Assembly (NCBI GenBank): GCA_946221065.1
Contig: CAMIIO010000022.1
Location: 1 to 17,086, forward strand
Reading direction: 5' to 3'
From: an uncultured Rothia sp.
Lineage (GTDB): Bacteria > Actinomycetota > Actinomycetes > Actinomycetales > Micrococcaceae
Length of the DNA stretch: 17,086 nt
Positions within the stretch are counted from its first letter, which is position 1. Every line of letters begins with the position of its first letter. Positions 1 through 7,781 of this stretch are shown piece after piece. A model generated the notes under the pieces. It was not told where the DNA came from, ran no database searches, and saw only the letters and a program-made list of their open reading frames with translations. The translations under genes and the position numbers were made by a program.

Positions 1-467
1 ATTAAATAGGTATTGTGAATAATAATCTTTATCTAAGCTCATAACCAGCTCATATTTTCTTCCACAGGTATCTAAATTTTCATCACCCTTAACCTACATC
101 TGATTAGGATAAACAAAAAATTTTGTACAACAAATTATTCACACAAGTTACATTAAGTAGCTCATATAAAGTCACAAATATCTACCTGTCGACTCAGTTT
201 AGGGTACTACAACCTATATTTATAGCTATTTTATCCCCACTTATAGATATATAAACTACATTTTAGGGGAAATTTTCAACATTTTAGAAAACCGGAATTT
301 CTCTCATTTACCCTGTCTATGAACCCCACTCACAACACGGTATCTACCCTTGTTATATAAGGAGTAGTCTTCAGACTACGATACCCCTAGGAACACCTGC
401 CCAACCTGAATCCATGAAATCTGCTTGTTTTAGATTTTGTACAAAGCTCGCCCTTGAAAGGTAGAGG
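1..467. other. AT-rich stretch without a gene
   Basis: I find no convincing coding region on either strand here. The stretch is much more AT-rich than the mgtE and paa regions. It holds two copies of the palindrome TTGTACAA (123-130 and 437-444), a small hairpin GTAGTCT-TC-AGACTAC (364-379), and two inverted copies of the DnaA-box-like nonamer TTATTCACA (135-143 on plus, 14-22 on minus). A near match, TTATCCCCA, lies close to 231-239. The promoter of the following gene must lie here, but I cannot assign it. The composition matches the gene at 468, so the two probably entered together. Confidence 0.5.
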
Positions 468-1094
468 ATGACACCTTTAGTTTTAATATTAATAATTATT
501 TGCATTATCCTCTTAGGAGGGGTGATCTATCTTTATACGACAAACCGCAGATCACGCAATGCCGATAAGGAAAGGATTCTAAATCTTAGAAAAAAAGTTC
601 ACTCATTACGTGACGAAAAATTAAAGTTAGAGAGCAATATTAAAAAATTTGAAACTCATGCTACAGCTGGAAACAATATTCTTATATCTACCATAAAAGA
701 AGTAGATAATATAATTATTGAATTAGATAAATCAATTGTCGAAATGACTCAGAAAAATCCGTTCACAGAGCTAGAAAATAAAATTTCAAACGAAGCTTCT
801 AGTAACGAAGATATTAAAAATTCTCCAAAAATTCCGACAGAAGATAGCCCCACAAAGGACGATATCCTCTCTAGAAAAGCGGAACTAGAAAAAAAGATAC
901 AAGAAATAAATAAACAACAAGCTAATAATTCTACGCCAAAAAATCCTTCTCCGGTAGCAACTCCTTGGGCAAAGTACAAATATTCGTTAAAAAAGAAAAA
1001 AAATTCCTCTACGCAGGAAAATAAAATACATCAAAAGAGTTCACCCAAATCCTTAACATCCACTAGCAAAATTCCCGTTACTGCGCAGAATTAA
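468..1094 (+). CDS. Small membrane-anchored coiled-coil protein, unknown function
   Basis: The protein has 208 residues. Residues 4-24 form one hydrophobic helix rich in Leu and Ile, followed by basic TTNRRSR, so it is probably anchored by its N terminus with the rest in the cytoplasm (positive-inside rule). Residues about 30-95 and 130-150 are rich in Lys, Glu, Leu and Ile with heptad-like spacing and probably form coiled coil. The C-terminal third is basic and low in complexity (Lys, Ser, Asn, Pro), including a KKKK run. The ATG follows an AAAGG-type site in 'GAAAGGTAGAGG'. Codon use is strongly AT-biased, unlike mgtE and paa, which suggests acquired DNA. It converges with mgtE. No enzymatic motif is visible and I do not recognise the family. 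Confidence 0.75.
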   Translation: MTPLVLILIIICIILLGGVIYLYTTNRRSRNADKERILNLRKKVHSLRDEKLKLESNIKKFETHATAGNNILISTIKEVDNIIIELDKSIVEMTQKNPFTELENKISNEASSNEDIKNSPKIPTEDSPTKDDILSRKAELEKKIQEINKQQANNSTPKNPSPVATPWAKYKYSLKKKKNSSTQENKIHQKSSPKSLTSTSKIPVTAQN

Positions 1095-1133
1095 ATTTAT
1101 TTATCTAAATATCAGTTTTTAGTTACAAAACAT

Positions 1134-1198
1134 AATGTACCGGTACCGTTACACTGGCACGCCAACAATACGTGCGGCTGTAACAGAACCGGTACATT
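1134..1198. repeat. 65-bp palindromic element, copy A
   Basis: This is an imperfect inverted repeat beginning AATGTACCGG and ending CCGGTACATT. The inner stem has GTTACA/TGTAAC and GCACG/CGTGC, with a loop close to CCAACAATA. A second copy at 2798-2862 has exactly the same length and matches at 56 of 65 positions by my alignment. Several differences keep or restore pairing. It lies between the convergent gene at 468 and mgtE. On the minus strand it is followed by TTATGTTTTG, so it could end mgtE transcription. It could also be a REP-like or MITE-like dispersed element. Confidence 0.8.
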
Positions 1199-1237
1199 AC
1201 CCAAGCCCTAGAACACCACGATCAATACCCCAGGCAC

Positions 1238-1266
1238 CGGCGCGACGTCGTGGCAACGTCGCGCCG
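1238..1266 (-). terminator. GC-rich hairpin just after mgtE
   Basis: A perfect 11-bp stem, CGGCGCGACGT/ACGTCGCGCCG, has a 7-nt loop and lies 9 nt past the mgtE stop on the minus strand. No U-run follows, so it is not a canonical intrinsic terminator. In high-GC actinobacteria such hairpins often serve as 3' ends, possibly here together with the palindrome at 1134-1198. Confidence 0.5.
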
Positions 1267-1274
1267 TCGTCATC

Positions 1275-2628
1275 CTAGATTCCCAGCACCACCGACGCGA
1301 TCGTGAAGTAGATAATGAGGCCGGTAGCGTCGCAGAAAGTGGAGATAAACGGGTTAGAGAACACCGCTGGGTCTGCCCCAACCTTCTTCGCCACAATAGG
1401 CATCAGGCCACCAATACACGCCGCCATCGCGCAGATAGAAAGCAGAGTAAGGCCAATAACGGCGCCAATACTCCAGCCGTACACCAGCGAGGCAATCACA
1501 AAACCGAGCCCGCCCAGGGTTGCGCCGAGCATCAAACCCACGCGCAACTCTCGCCACAGCACTTTGAACAGATCTCGCACACGCACCTCGTCCAGGGCAA
1601 GCGCGCGTGACGGTAGTTGCCGCCTGGTTGCCGGTATTACCGCCGGTGCCAGTCAGTAGCGGGATGAAGAGCGCGAGTACCACAACTTCGTTGAGCTTGT
1701 CTTCGAATAATTCCAGCACATGCACGGTAAGAATTGCGGAGACTGCCAGCACCAAGAGCCACACGATACGGCTTTTCACAATCTGCTGAATGGGTGTGGA
1801 GAGGTACGAGCGTCGCAGCGGTTCGGCACCACCACCGCGGGCGGCGTCTTCTTCGTCTTCTTCCTCGATAATGTCTAGGACGTCGTCGATGGTGAGAATA
1901 CCGATGAGTTTGTGGGCGGGATCCACGACGGGCATGGCGAGGAGTTTTTCAGCGAGGAAGCGACGGGCAACTTCTTCACGGTCCTCGGTGGCGAGCGCAA
2001 AGGAGGCTTCTTTAGCGAGTTCTCCGACGACGACGCTGGGGTCAGCACCCATGAGTTTGCGTAGACCTACCACCCCTTGAAGGGTTCCTTGATCGTTAAG
2101 AACGGGAAGGAGGTAAATGGTTTCGGGCTCGTCGATGCGAGTTTGAATGTATTCGAGCGCTTCGGTTGCGGTGAGGGTTTCGAGTAGCCCGATAACCTCC
2201 GGGGACATGTACCGGCCGATTTCCTCACGGCTGTATTCGAGCACGGAGGTGGTCATGTGCCGTTCGGTGGCGTCCAATCCGCGCATGAAGTGTTCGGCGT
2301 TCTCGTCGGAGAGTTCGTCGAAAAGGCCGGCACGGTCATCGGGGTCTAGTTCGGCGATGAGCGCGGTGGAGTCTTCGACGCCGAGTTCTTCAACGAGGTC
2401 TGCCTGCTGGGAGTCCGGGAGGTCTTCAAAGACTTCGAGGGCTAGCTCGGGGTGGAGTACGCGAAAGAGTTCGGCGGCGTCGGCTACCGGCATGGAATCC
2501 ATGAGGTAGTCCAGTTCGCTGGGAGGCAGTGAGTTCGCTACGGTGGCGAGCTGGGCGCGGTTGGTTTCGGTGAGGGGACGCTCGCGCAGGATGGTTTCTA
2601 CTGCTTCTGTGGACATACCTGAATCCAT
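1275..2628 (-). pseudogene. mgtE: Magnesium channel/transporter MgtE, frameshifted
   Basis: MgtE is a Mg2+-gated inner-membrane channel. The upstream frame encodes the N-terminal helical domain (about residues 20-125), two CBS domains (about 130-250), an acidic IIEEEDEED linker, the first membrane helices and the GTGGNTGNQAATTV pore motif. It then loses frame at 1601-1607. The remaining helices, including the family's conserved Asp in STFCDATGLIIYF, continue in another frame to 1275. Adding one GC dinucleotide to the GCGCGCG tract would restore TTVTRALALDEVRVRD and a protein of about 451 aa, the normal MgtE length. Without it the pore is lost after about residue 340. I chose ATG 2628; ATG 2614-2616 is an alternative, and neither has a strong ribosome site. 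The frame extension upstream to 2829 runs into the palindrome and is not family-like. The cause may be real decay, slippage in the tract, or a sequencing error. Confidence 0.85.
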
Positions 2629-2797
2629 TCGGTAAGAGATGTTTTCTTTGGTAGTGCCGCTGCGGGTTGGCGTAAATGAGGTTCGGAACGCCGGTGTTGT
2701 GGTTCGCGGCAACTTAAGCATGTTGCCACAGCAGGCACGGAAAGTTCCAGATGTGAGGGGCGGATATGGGGAAAGACATAGTGGGATGACGAAAAGT

Positions 2798-2862
2798 AAT
2801 GTACCGTTTCCGTTACACCGGCACGCCAAAAATACGTGCGAGTGTAACGAAAGCGGTACATT
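2798..2862. repeat. 65-bp palindromic element, copy B
   Basis: This is the second copy of the element at 1134-1198, with the same AATGTACC...GGTACATT ends, the same GTTACA/TGTAAC inner stem and the loop CCAAAAATA. It starts 37 nt past the tetR stop (minus strand) and lies upstream of mgtE. On the minus strand it is followed by TTACTTTTCG, similar to copy A (TTATGTTTTG). A role as minus-strand terminator for tetR is therefore plausible, but the sequence conservation exceeds what a terminator needs. Confidence 0.8.
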
Positions 2863-2898
2863 GGGCAGAGATAAAGCCTCAGCTTCTCCCCTAATCCC

Positions 2899-3501
2899 CT
2901 AGGCCTGCGTCCCTTCAAACGCCATCCGAACGACGGCGTCGGCAAGACGCTCCACATTCTCCCCGCGCTCTGGCCGATACCAGGTAGAGAGCGAATTGAT
3001 CATCCCGAAAATCAGCCGGGCAACGGTTCGCGCAGTAATATCCCCGCGCATTTCCCCGGCATCTTGCGCCGCCTGAACCAGCACCGAAAGCCTATCCGTC
3101 AGTGCCCGACGTCGAGCCAGGGCCTCCTGCTCCACCGCAGAATTTCCGCGCAATCGCAACAACAACGTCACGTTCCCCAATTGCTCCACCAGAACGAACA
3201 CGGTTTGCCTGGTTACAAACTCCACGCGCTCAATCGCCGGCACTTCTTCTAAGGATTCTGCCGCCTCAAAAACCTCTTCCAGCGCAGCCAGCGCACGGTT
3301 CAGCGCAAAGGCAAGAATGTCCTCCTTGGAATCTACGTGGTGATAGATGGCAGATTTGGTGATGCCCAGCTCATCCGCGAGCGCGCCCATCGACGTCGCC
3401 TCATACCCGTGCTCGTTGAACGTCCGAACACAGATGTTAAGCAGTTCTTCCTTGTCGTAGCCGGGGCGGCCGCGTTTAGTGGTTCTCTGCTCGGTCGTCA
3501 T
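2899..3501 (-). CDS. paaR: TetR-family regulator, probable PaaR repressor of the paa genes
   Basis: The protein has 200 residues. The N terminus has the TetR helix-turn-helix (about residues 37-56, with LGITKSAIYHHVDSKEDIL), followed by an all-helical ligand domain. ATG 3501 is the better start because GGAG lies 6 nt upstream on the minus strand; the longer TTG start at 3513 would overlap that site. It lies downstream of paaK on the same strand, separated by a hairpin. In Corynebacterium and relatives a TetR-type PaaR represses paa genes and is released by phenylacetyl-CoA. The two palindromes in the paaI-paaA intergenic region fit such a repressor. The fold is clear; the PaaR role is inferred from context. 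Confidence 0.82.
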   Translation of the reverse strand: MTTEQRTTKRGRPGYDKEELLNICVRTFNEHGYEATSMGALADELGITKSAIYHHVDSKEDILAFALNRALAALEEVFEAAESLEEVPAIERVEFVTRQTVFVLVEQLGNVTLLLRLRGNSAVEQEALARRRALTDRLSVLVQAAQDAGEMRGDITARTVARLIFGMINSLSTWYRPERGENVERLADAVVRMAFEGTQA

Positions 3502-3532
3502 AGAAGTCTCCAAGGTAGGATATTCGGGCTAA

Positions 3533-3579
3533 AAAATAGCTGAGGAACAGCGACGGTGTGCCGGTTCCTCAGCTATTTT
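3533..3579 (-). terminator. Strong intrinsic terminator after paaK
   Basis: A perfect 16-bp stem, AAAATAGCTGAGGAAC/GTTCCTCAGCTATTTT, has a 15-nt loop. Read on the minus strand, the stem ends in TTTTTT and lies just downstream of the paaK stop. It should separate paaIK transcription from tetR, so tetR needs its own promoter in the short gap at 3502-3532. Confidence 0.85.
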
Positions 3580-3611
3580 AGAGGGTTTTGGGACGCGGTT
3601 GCGCCGGTAGA

Positions 3612-4976
3612 CTATTCGCCCTTGGGCCGGTTGTCGTAAATACGGCGAATCTTTCCCATGGAACGTGGCAGAGAATCCGGGTCCAGCACCTCGATCCGGC
3701 AGGAGGAACCAATCTTGGTTTTGATGTCGTGTTGCAGACGCCGTGCGGCTTCTTCAGCCACTTCGATAGTTACGTCTTCGCGACCTTCGATGCGTACCGT
3801 CATCTCGTCCATGCGGTTAGGGCGGTCGATGTGGAGCGCGAAGTGCGGGGAAAGCGCCTCGTGGCGCAGGGCTAGTTCTTCCACCTGGGTGGGAAAGAGG
3901 TTGACGCCACGCAGAATAATCATGTCGTCGCTACGTCCGGTGATTTTGCCCATGCGACGGTGGCCAGGGCGTTCGGTGCCGGGAAGCAGACGGGTGAGGT
4001 CGTGCGTGCGGTAGCGGATAATGGGCAATGCTTCTTTGGTGAGCGCGGTAAACACGAGTTCACCAGGCTGACCCATAGGCATAATCGAATCGTCAAAGGG
4101 ATCAATGATTTCGGGACGGAAGTGATCCTCCCAGATGTGCGAGCCGTCCTGCGCTTCCCCGGATTCACCGGCGACGCCCGGACCCATCACTTCGGACAGT
4201 CCGTAGATATCGCAGGCGGTGAGGGTGCCGAAGGTACTTTCGATTTCGTGGCGCATCTCGGCAGTCCAGGGCTCGGCGCCCAGCACGGCGGTGCGCAAAG
4301 AAGTGCTCTTGGGATCCACGCCGAGCTTACGGAAGCCGTCAGCGATAGTCAGCAGATAGGTGGGCGTGGAAAGAATCGCTTGCGGTTCAAAGTCCTTAAT
4401 AAGCTGAACCTGCTTCTCGGTCTGCCCGCCAGACATGGGAATGACGGCGCAGCCCAGACGCTCGGCACCGTAGTGGGCACCTAAGCCGCCGGTAAATAGC
4501 CCGTAGCCGTAGGCGTTATGAATCTTATCGCCGGGCTTAATACCGGAGAAACGGAAGCAACGCGCCACCAGGTTTGCCCAGGTGTCAAGGTCGTTCTGGG
4601 TGTAGCCCACCACTGTTGGCTGGCCAGTGGTGCCGGAGGAAGCATGAATACGGCGCACTTCGCTCATCGGCGTAGCGAACGCCTTGAACGGGTATGCCTT
4701 GCGCAGAAATTCCTTGTCCGTGTACGGGAAAATTTTAAGATCGTCCAGTTCTTTGAAGTCACCGGGGTGAACGCCGGCGTCGTCGTAAAGCTCCTTGTAC
4801 GCAGGAATGTTTTCATAGGCGTAGTGCAGGCTCCAGCGCAGGCGCTCGAATTGTAGTGCCTCAATCTGGTCGCGACTCATCAGCTCCTCGGGATCCGGAG
4901 CACCCGGATCGGATTTACGAGAAGCCGGAATATAGGGTTTAGGAACGCTACAGGTGGTGCTGGTTGAATCTGACAT
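3612..4976 (-). CDS. paaK: Phenylacetate-CoA ligase
   Basis: This cytoplasmic enzyme activates phenylacetate to phenylacetyl-CoA with ATP and CoA, the entry step of the pathway. The protein has 454 residues; the family is usually about 430-440. Adenylate-forming motifs are in order: HASSGTTGQP (111-120, P-loop-like), DIYGLSE (256-262), YRTHDLTRLLPG (322-333) and GRSDDMIILRGVNLFP (347-362), with the catalytic Lys region SMGKIRR near the C terminus. The start has AAGGAAG 7 nt upstream. It follows paaI after 75 nt on the same strand, so the two are probably co-transcribed from the divergent control region. No broken motifs are seen. Confidence 0.95.
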   Translation of the reverse strand: MSDSTSTTCSVPKPYIPASRKSDPGAPDPEELMSRDQIEALQFERLRWSLHYAYENIPAYKELYDDAGVHPGDFKELDDLKIFPYTDKEFLRKAYPFKAFATPMSEVRRIHASSGTTGQPTVVGYTQNDLDTWANLVARCFRFSGIKPGDKIHNAYGYGLFTGGLGAHYGAERLGCAVIPMSGGQTEKQVQLIKDFEPQAILSTPTYLLTIADGFRKLGVDPKSTSLRTAVLGAEPWTAEMRHEIESTFGTLTACDIYGLSEVMGPGVAGESGEAQDGSHIWEDHFRPEIIDPFDDSIMPMGQPGELVFTALTKEALPIIRYRTHDLTRLLPGTERPGHRRMGKITGRSDDMIILRGVNLFPTQVEELALRHEALSPHFALHIDRPNRMDEMTVRIEGREDVTIEVAEEAARRLQHDIKTKIGSSCRIEVLDPDSLPRSMGKIRRIYDNRPKGE

Positions 4977-5051
4977 GAGAGAACTTCCTTATCAAGTGCG
5001 ATTTTTTACGGATGAAGTGCATTCAACGCCTACGATGCACAATGCTTGGCG

Positions 5052-5456
5052 CTATCGGCGTGGGATGGTGCGGGAGCGTCCACGGAACTCTGCGATGGTT
5101 CTGCCGTCTTCCCCGGTAACCGTGATGTCGTAGAGTCCGCTTCTGCCGAATTGTTCTCTAACGGTTGCGGTGGCAGTTAGCTCTTCTCCCGCCTTGCCGG
5201 AGGAAATGAAGCTAATATCCGCCCCGGCGGCTACCGTGACGGCGTCGTCGCGGCCTTCTGCTGGGTTGCACGCCAGCGCAAACGCGGTGTCCGCGAAGGC
5301 GAAGATCATGCCGCCGTGGGCGATTCCAAAGCCGTTGAGCATTTCTTCGCGCAGACGCATGGTGATGACGGCTTTGCCCTCGCTGAGCTCTTGGACGGCA
5401 ATGCTCATCCAGGCACTCGCGTGGTCTTGTGCGAGAATCGCGTGAGGTTGTTGCAC
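5052..5456 (-). CDS. paaI: Hotdog-fold phenylacetyl-CoA thioesterase PaaI
   Basis: The protein has 134 residues and belongs to the PaaI hotdog thioesterases, which release CoA from ring-hydroxylated phenylacetyl-CoA when it accumulates as a dead-end product. The motif NGFGIAHGGMIFAFADTAFA holds the HGG loop (47-49) and Asp56, matching the catalytic Asp of the family. The GTG start at 5456 is supported by an AGGTGGAGGT site 2-4 nt upstream. It is the first gene of the minus-strand paaI-paaK unit, and a TetR-type palindrome (5474-5495) lies 18 nt upstream of its start. Confidence 0.92.
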   Translation of the reverse strand: MQQPHAILAQDHASAWMSIAVQELSEGKAVITMRLREEMLNGFGIAHGGMIFAFADTAFALACNPAEGRDDAVTVAAGADISFISSGKAGEELTATATVREQFGRSGLYDITVTGEDGRTIAEFRGRSRTIPRR

Positions 5457-5473
5457 AGCACCTCCACCTAATT

Positions 5474-5495
5474 ACTTACCGAATGTTCGGTATTT
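5474..5495. promoter_or_regulatory. Probable PaaR operator 1 (paaI side)
   Basis: The core TACCGAATGTTCGGTA (5477-5492) is a near-perfect inverted repeat preceded by ACT. It fits the PaaR-type pattern I recall from Corynebacterium (ACTNACCG-N6-CGGTNAGT) except at the last bases. It lies immediately upstream of the paaI ribosome site, where a bound repressor would block paaI-paaK transcription. The assignment to the regulator at 2899-3501 is inferred. Confidence 0.65.
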
Positions 5496-5561
5496 TTTGT
5501 AGTTACAGCAACTTTGCCATAAAAATTGTGAACCACGCAACACATCGCCGCAAAATTTATG

Positions 5562-5590
5562 TACAATCTATAACTGAACGTACGGTCAGT
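5562..5590 (+). promoter_or_regulatory. paaA promoter -10 candidate with operator 2
   Basis: TACAAT at 5562-5567 is a reasonable -10 hexamer, although no good -35 lies at the expected distance. Six bases downstream, ACTGAACGTACGGTCAGT (5573-5590) is an 18-bp palindrome with only one mismatched pair, typical of TetR-family operators. The half-sites resemble operator 1 (CGGT-N-AGT), but the central spacer is 2 nt instead of 6. Repressor bound here would cover the likely start of paaA transcription. Confidence 0.55.
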
Positions 5591-5641
5591 AAATCAATGA
5601 CGGCTCTCCCACAACAAGAGCTCAGCGAAGGAAGATTGATC

Positions 5642-6652
5642 ATGAACGCACCCCAAGACCACCTCACCGCAGTCCCCACACCGGAAGAGAGCACCACCGG
5701 AGCCAACGAGCAAGCCGCCCAGGAATACTTTGACCGTCTCATCCAGGAAGACTCCCGCATTGAACCCCGCGACTGGATGCCCGAAGGCTACCGCAAAACC
5801 CTCACTCGCCAAGTCTCACAGCACGCACACTCCGAAATCATCGGTATGCAACCGGAAGCCAACTGGATTACCCGCGCCCCCTCCCTCAAACGCAAGGCAA
5901 TCCTCATGGCAAAAGTACAGGACGAAGCCGGACACGGACTCTACCTCTACTCCGCCGCAGAAACCCTCGGCACCCCGCGCGATGAACTCAACCAGCAGCT
6001 CCTGGACGGCAAAGCAAAATACTCCTCCATCTTCAACTACCCCGCCCGCACCTGGGCAGACATCGGTGCCATCGGCTGGCTCGTGGACGGCGCCGCCATC
6101 TGCAACCAGGTCCCCCTCTGTCGCGCGTCCTACGGCCCCTACGGTCGCGCCATGGTGCGCATCTGCAAGGAAGAATCCTTCCACCAGCGCCAAGGTTGGG
6201 AAATTCTCTACGAGCTCTCCCACGGAACCCCCGAACAAAAGCAGATGGCACAAGATGCCGTCAACCGTTTCTACGGCCCCGCACTACAGATGTTCGGCCC
6301 TCCCGACGAAGACTCTCCCAACTCCAAACAATCCATGGCATGGAACATCAAACGCTTCTCTAACGACGAGCTACGCCAGCGCTTTGTAGACATGATGGTT
6401 CCGCAGGCGGAAGCCCTCGGGCTCTCCCTGCCAGACCCGGAACTCAAGTGGAACGAGGAACGCGGCCACTACGACTACGGCGAACTCGACTGGGCCGAGT
6501 TTAAATCCGTGATCTCCGGGAACGGCCCCTGCAATGTACAGCGTATGCAACGCCGTCGCCAGGCCCACGCCGAAGGTGCCTGGGTTCGTGAAGCAGCCGC
6601 CGAGTACGCCCGCAAACAAGAATCACGCCAAGCACAATTGATGGGAGCATAA
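5642..6652 (+). CDS. paaA: Phenylacetyl-CoA 1,2-epoxidase catalytic subunit PaaA
   Basis: PaaA is the di-iron subunit of the ring 1,2-phenylacetyl-CoA epoxidase, forming 1,2-epoxyphenylacetyl-CoA with O2 and electrons from PaaE. From ATG 5642 the protein has 336 residues, slightly longer than the usual 310-330. Ferritin-like iron motifs are DEAGH (Glu95, His98) and EESFH (Glu178, His181), with Glu65 in HSEIIG as a further likely ligand. The start is fixed by GGAAG 7 nt upstream; the frame is open back to 5429, but that part crosses the control region. It is first in the plus-strand unit, with paaB 2 nt downstream. Confidence 0.96.
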   Translation: MNAPQDHLTAVPTPEESTTGANEQAAQEYFDRLIQEDSRIEPRDWMPEGYRKTLTRQVSQHAHSEIIGMQPEANWITRAPSLKRKAILMAKVQDEAGHGLYLYSAAETLGTPRDELNQQLLDGKAKYSSIFNYPARTWADIGAIGWLVDGAAICNQVPLCRASYGPYGRAMVRICKEESFHQRQGWEILYELSHGTPEQKQMAQDAVNRFYGPALQMFGPPDEDSPNSKQSMAWNIKRFSNDELRQRFVDMMVPQAEALGLSLPDPELKWNEERGHYDYGELDWAEFKSVISGNGPCNVQRMQRRRQAHAEGAWVREAAAEYARKQESRQAQLMGA

Positions 6653-6654
6653 CC

Positions 6655-6957
6655 ATGAGCAACACCACCCACAACACCAACGAATGGCCCCTCTGGGAAG
6701 TTTTCATCCGCTCCTCCCGTGGCCTCTCCCACGTTCACGCCGGCTCCCTGCACGCCCCCGACGCCACCATGGCACTGCGTAACGCCCGTGACCTCTACAC
6801 CCGTCGCAACGAGGGAACGAGCGTGTGGGTTGTACCCGCCGACGCCATTCTCTCCTCCGACCCCGACTTTAAGGGCGGATTCTTCGAGTCCCCCCAGGGC
6901 AAGAGCTATCGCCACGCCACCTACTACACCAAGAGCGAAGGAGTGAAGCACCTATGA
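6655..6957 (+). CDS. paaB: Epoxidase structural subunit PaaB
   Basis: The protein has 100 residues, the usual family size, and is recognised by WPLWEVFIRSSRGLSHVHAG near the N terminus and WVVPA in the middle. PaaB is a small subunit that bridges PaaAC heterodimers in the epoxidase and has no known catalytic residues. It starts 2 nt after paaA and its TGA overlaps the paaC start as ATGA, implying translational coupling. GGGAG at the end of paaA can serve as ribosome site. Confidence 0.95.
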   Translation: MSNTTHNTNEWPLWEVFIRSSRGLSHVHAGSLHAPDATMALRNARDLYTRRNEGTSVWVVPADAILSSDPDFKGGFFESPQGKSYRHATYYTKSEGVKHL

Positions 6958-7781
6958 GTTTTGCAACCAACGACTCCGCCACCAAGCAGAGCGCCGGTAA
7001 CGCCATCACGGCAGAAGAAATTGCCGAAAGCGGTATTAAGACGAGTGAGGACGTCGCCCGCTACGCCCTGTACCTGGGCGATGACGCGCTCATGCTCGGT
7101 CAGCGCCTCTCCCACTGGATCTCCCGCGCGCCCGAGTTGGAAGAGGACATTGCACTCAGCAATATTGCCCTGGATCTGATTGGTCACGCACGGTTCTTCC
7201 TCACCTACGCCGGCACCGCCTGGGGCAAGAGCGAGGACGATCTCGCCTACTTCCGCAACGAAGAAGAGTTCCGCTCCTGCCGGCTGGTTGAGCAAGAAAA
7301 CGGTGACTTTGGGCAAACCATCGCCCGCCAGTTGATTTTCTCTTACTATCAGCACGAGCTTTACAGCCAACTCGTCCATTCCACGGATGAGACGCTGGCT
7401 GCGATTGCCGCTAAGGCTCTCAAAGAGGTTCAGTACCACCAGGATCACGCTTCCCAGTGGCTACTCCGGCTGGGCATGGGCACCGAAGAATCTCACCGCA
7501 GAATGCAGGAAGGGCTCTACTACATGTGGCCCTACATCGACGAGCTCTTCATCGACGACGCCGTCACCGAAACGCTACCGGGGGTTGCCGTTCAGCCCTC
7601 TAGCCTGCGCGAGAATTTCGATCGCCGGATTAAGAAGATGATTGACGAAGCCACTCTCGATGTTCCGAACGTCAAACCCGCCTGGGGAGGGGACCGCTCC
7701 GGTAGGTTCTCCGAAGCACGCGGTCATATCCTCGCAGAAATGCAGGTGCTGGCACGGCAACATCCCGGCGCAAGCTGGTAA
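6954..7781 (+). CDS. paaC: Epoxidase structural subunit PaaC
   Basis: The protein has 275 residues, somewhat longer than E. coli PaaC (about 248); the extra part is a polar N-terminal extension before EDVARYALYLGDDALMLG. PaaC is a ferritin-fold partner of PaaA that has lost the metal site and is needed for substrate binding and complex stability. Conserved stretches include SHWISRAPELEEDIALSNIA and the C-terminal EMQVLARQHPGASW. It overlaps paaB by 4 nt. Unlike the rest of the operon, it is followed by a 205-nt gap. Confidence 0.95.
   Translation: MSFATNDSATKQSAGNAITAEEIAESGIKTSEDVARYALYLGDDALMLGQRLSHWISRAPELEEDIALSNIALDLIGHARFFLTYAGTAWGKSEDDLAYFRNEEEFRSCRLVEQENGDFGQTIARQLIFSYYQHELYSQLVHSTDETLAAIAAKALKEVQYHQDHASQWLLRLGMGTEESHRRMQEGLYYMWPYIDELFIDDAVTETLPGVAVQPSSLRENFDRRIKKMIDEATLDVPNVKPAWGGDRSGRFSEARGHILAEMQVLARQHPGASW

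Noticed and set aside
2629..2797. Magnesium riboswitch (M-box) upstream of mgtE
   Set aside because: I see only a small GGCAAC/GTTGCC hairpin and none of the conserved M-box blocks.
2629..2829. Longer mgtE reading frame starting at 2829
   Set aside because: The extra 67 codons cross the palindrome copy B, have no ribosome site and do not resemble MgtE.
3960..4484. Long plus-strand frame opposite paaK
   Set aside because: It is antisense to conserved PaaK motifs with no ribosome site; a codon-bias shadow.
5429..5641. N-terminal extension of paaA
   Set aside because: It runs through both operator palindromes and the promoter region; ATG 5642 has a proper ribosome site and the family length.
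5816..6253. Minus-strand frame opposite paaA
   Set aside because: It is a shadow of the GC-rich paaA codons and has no family features.
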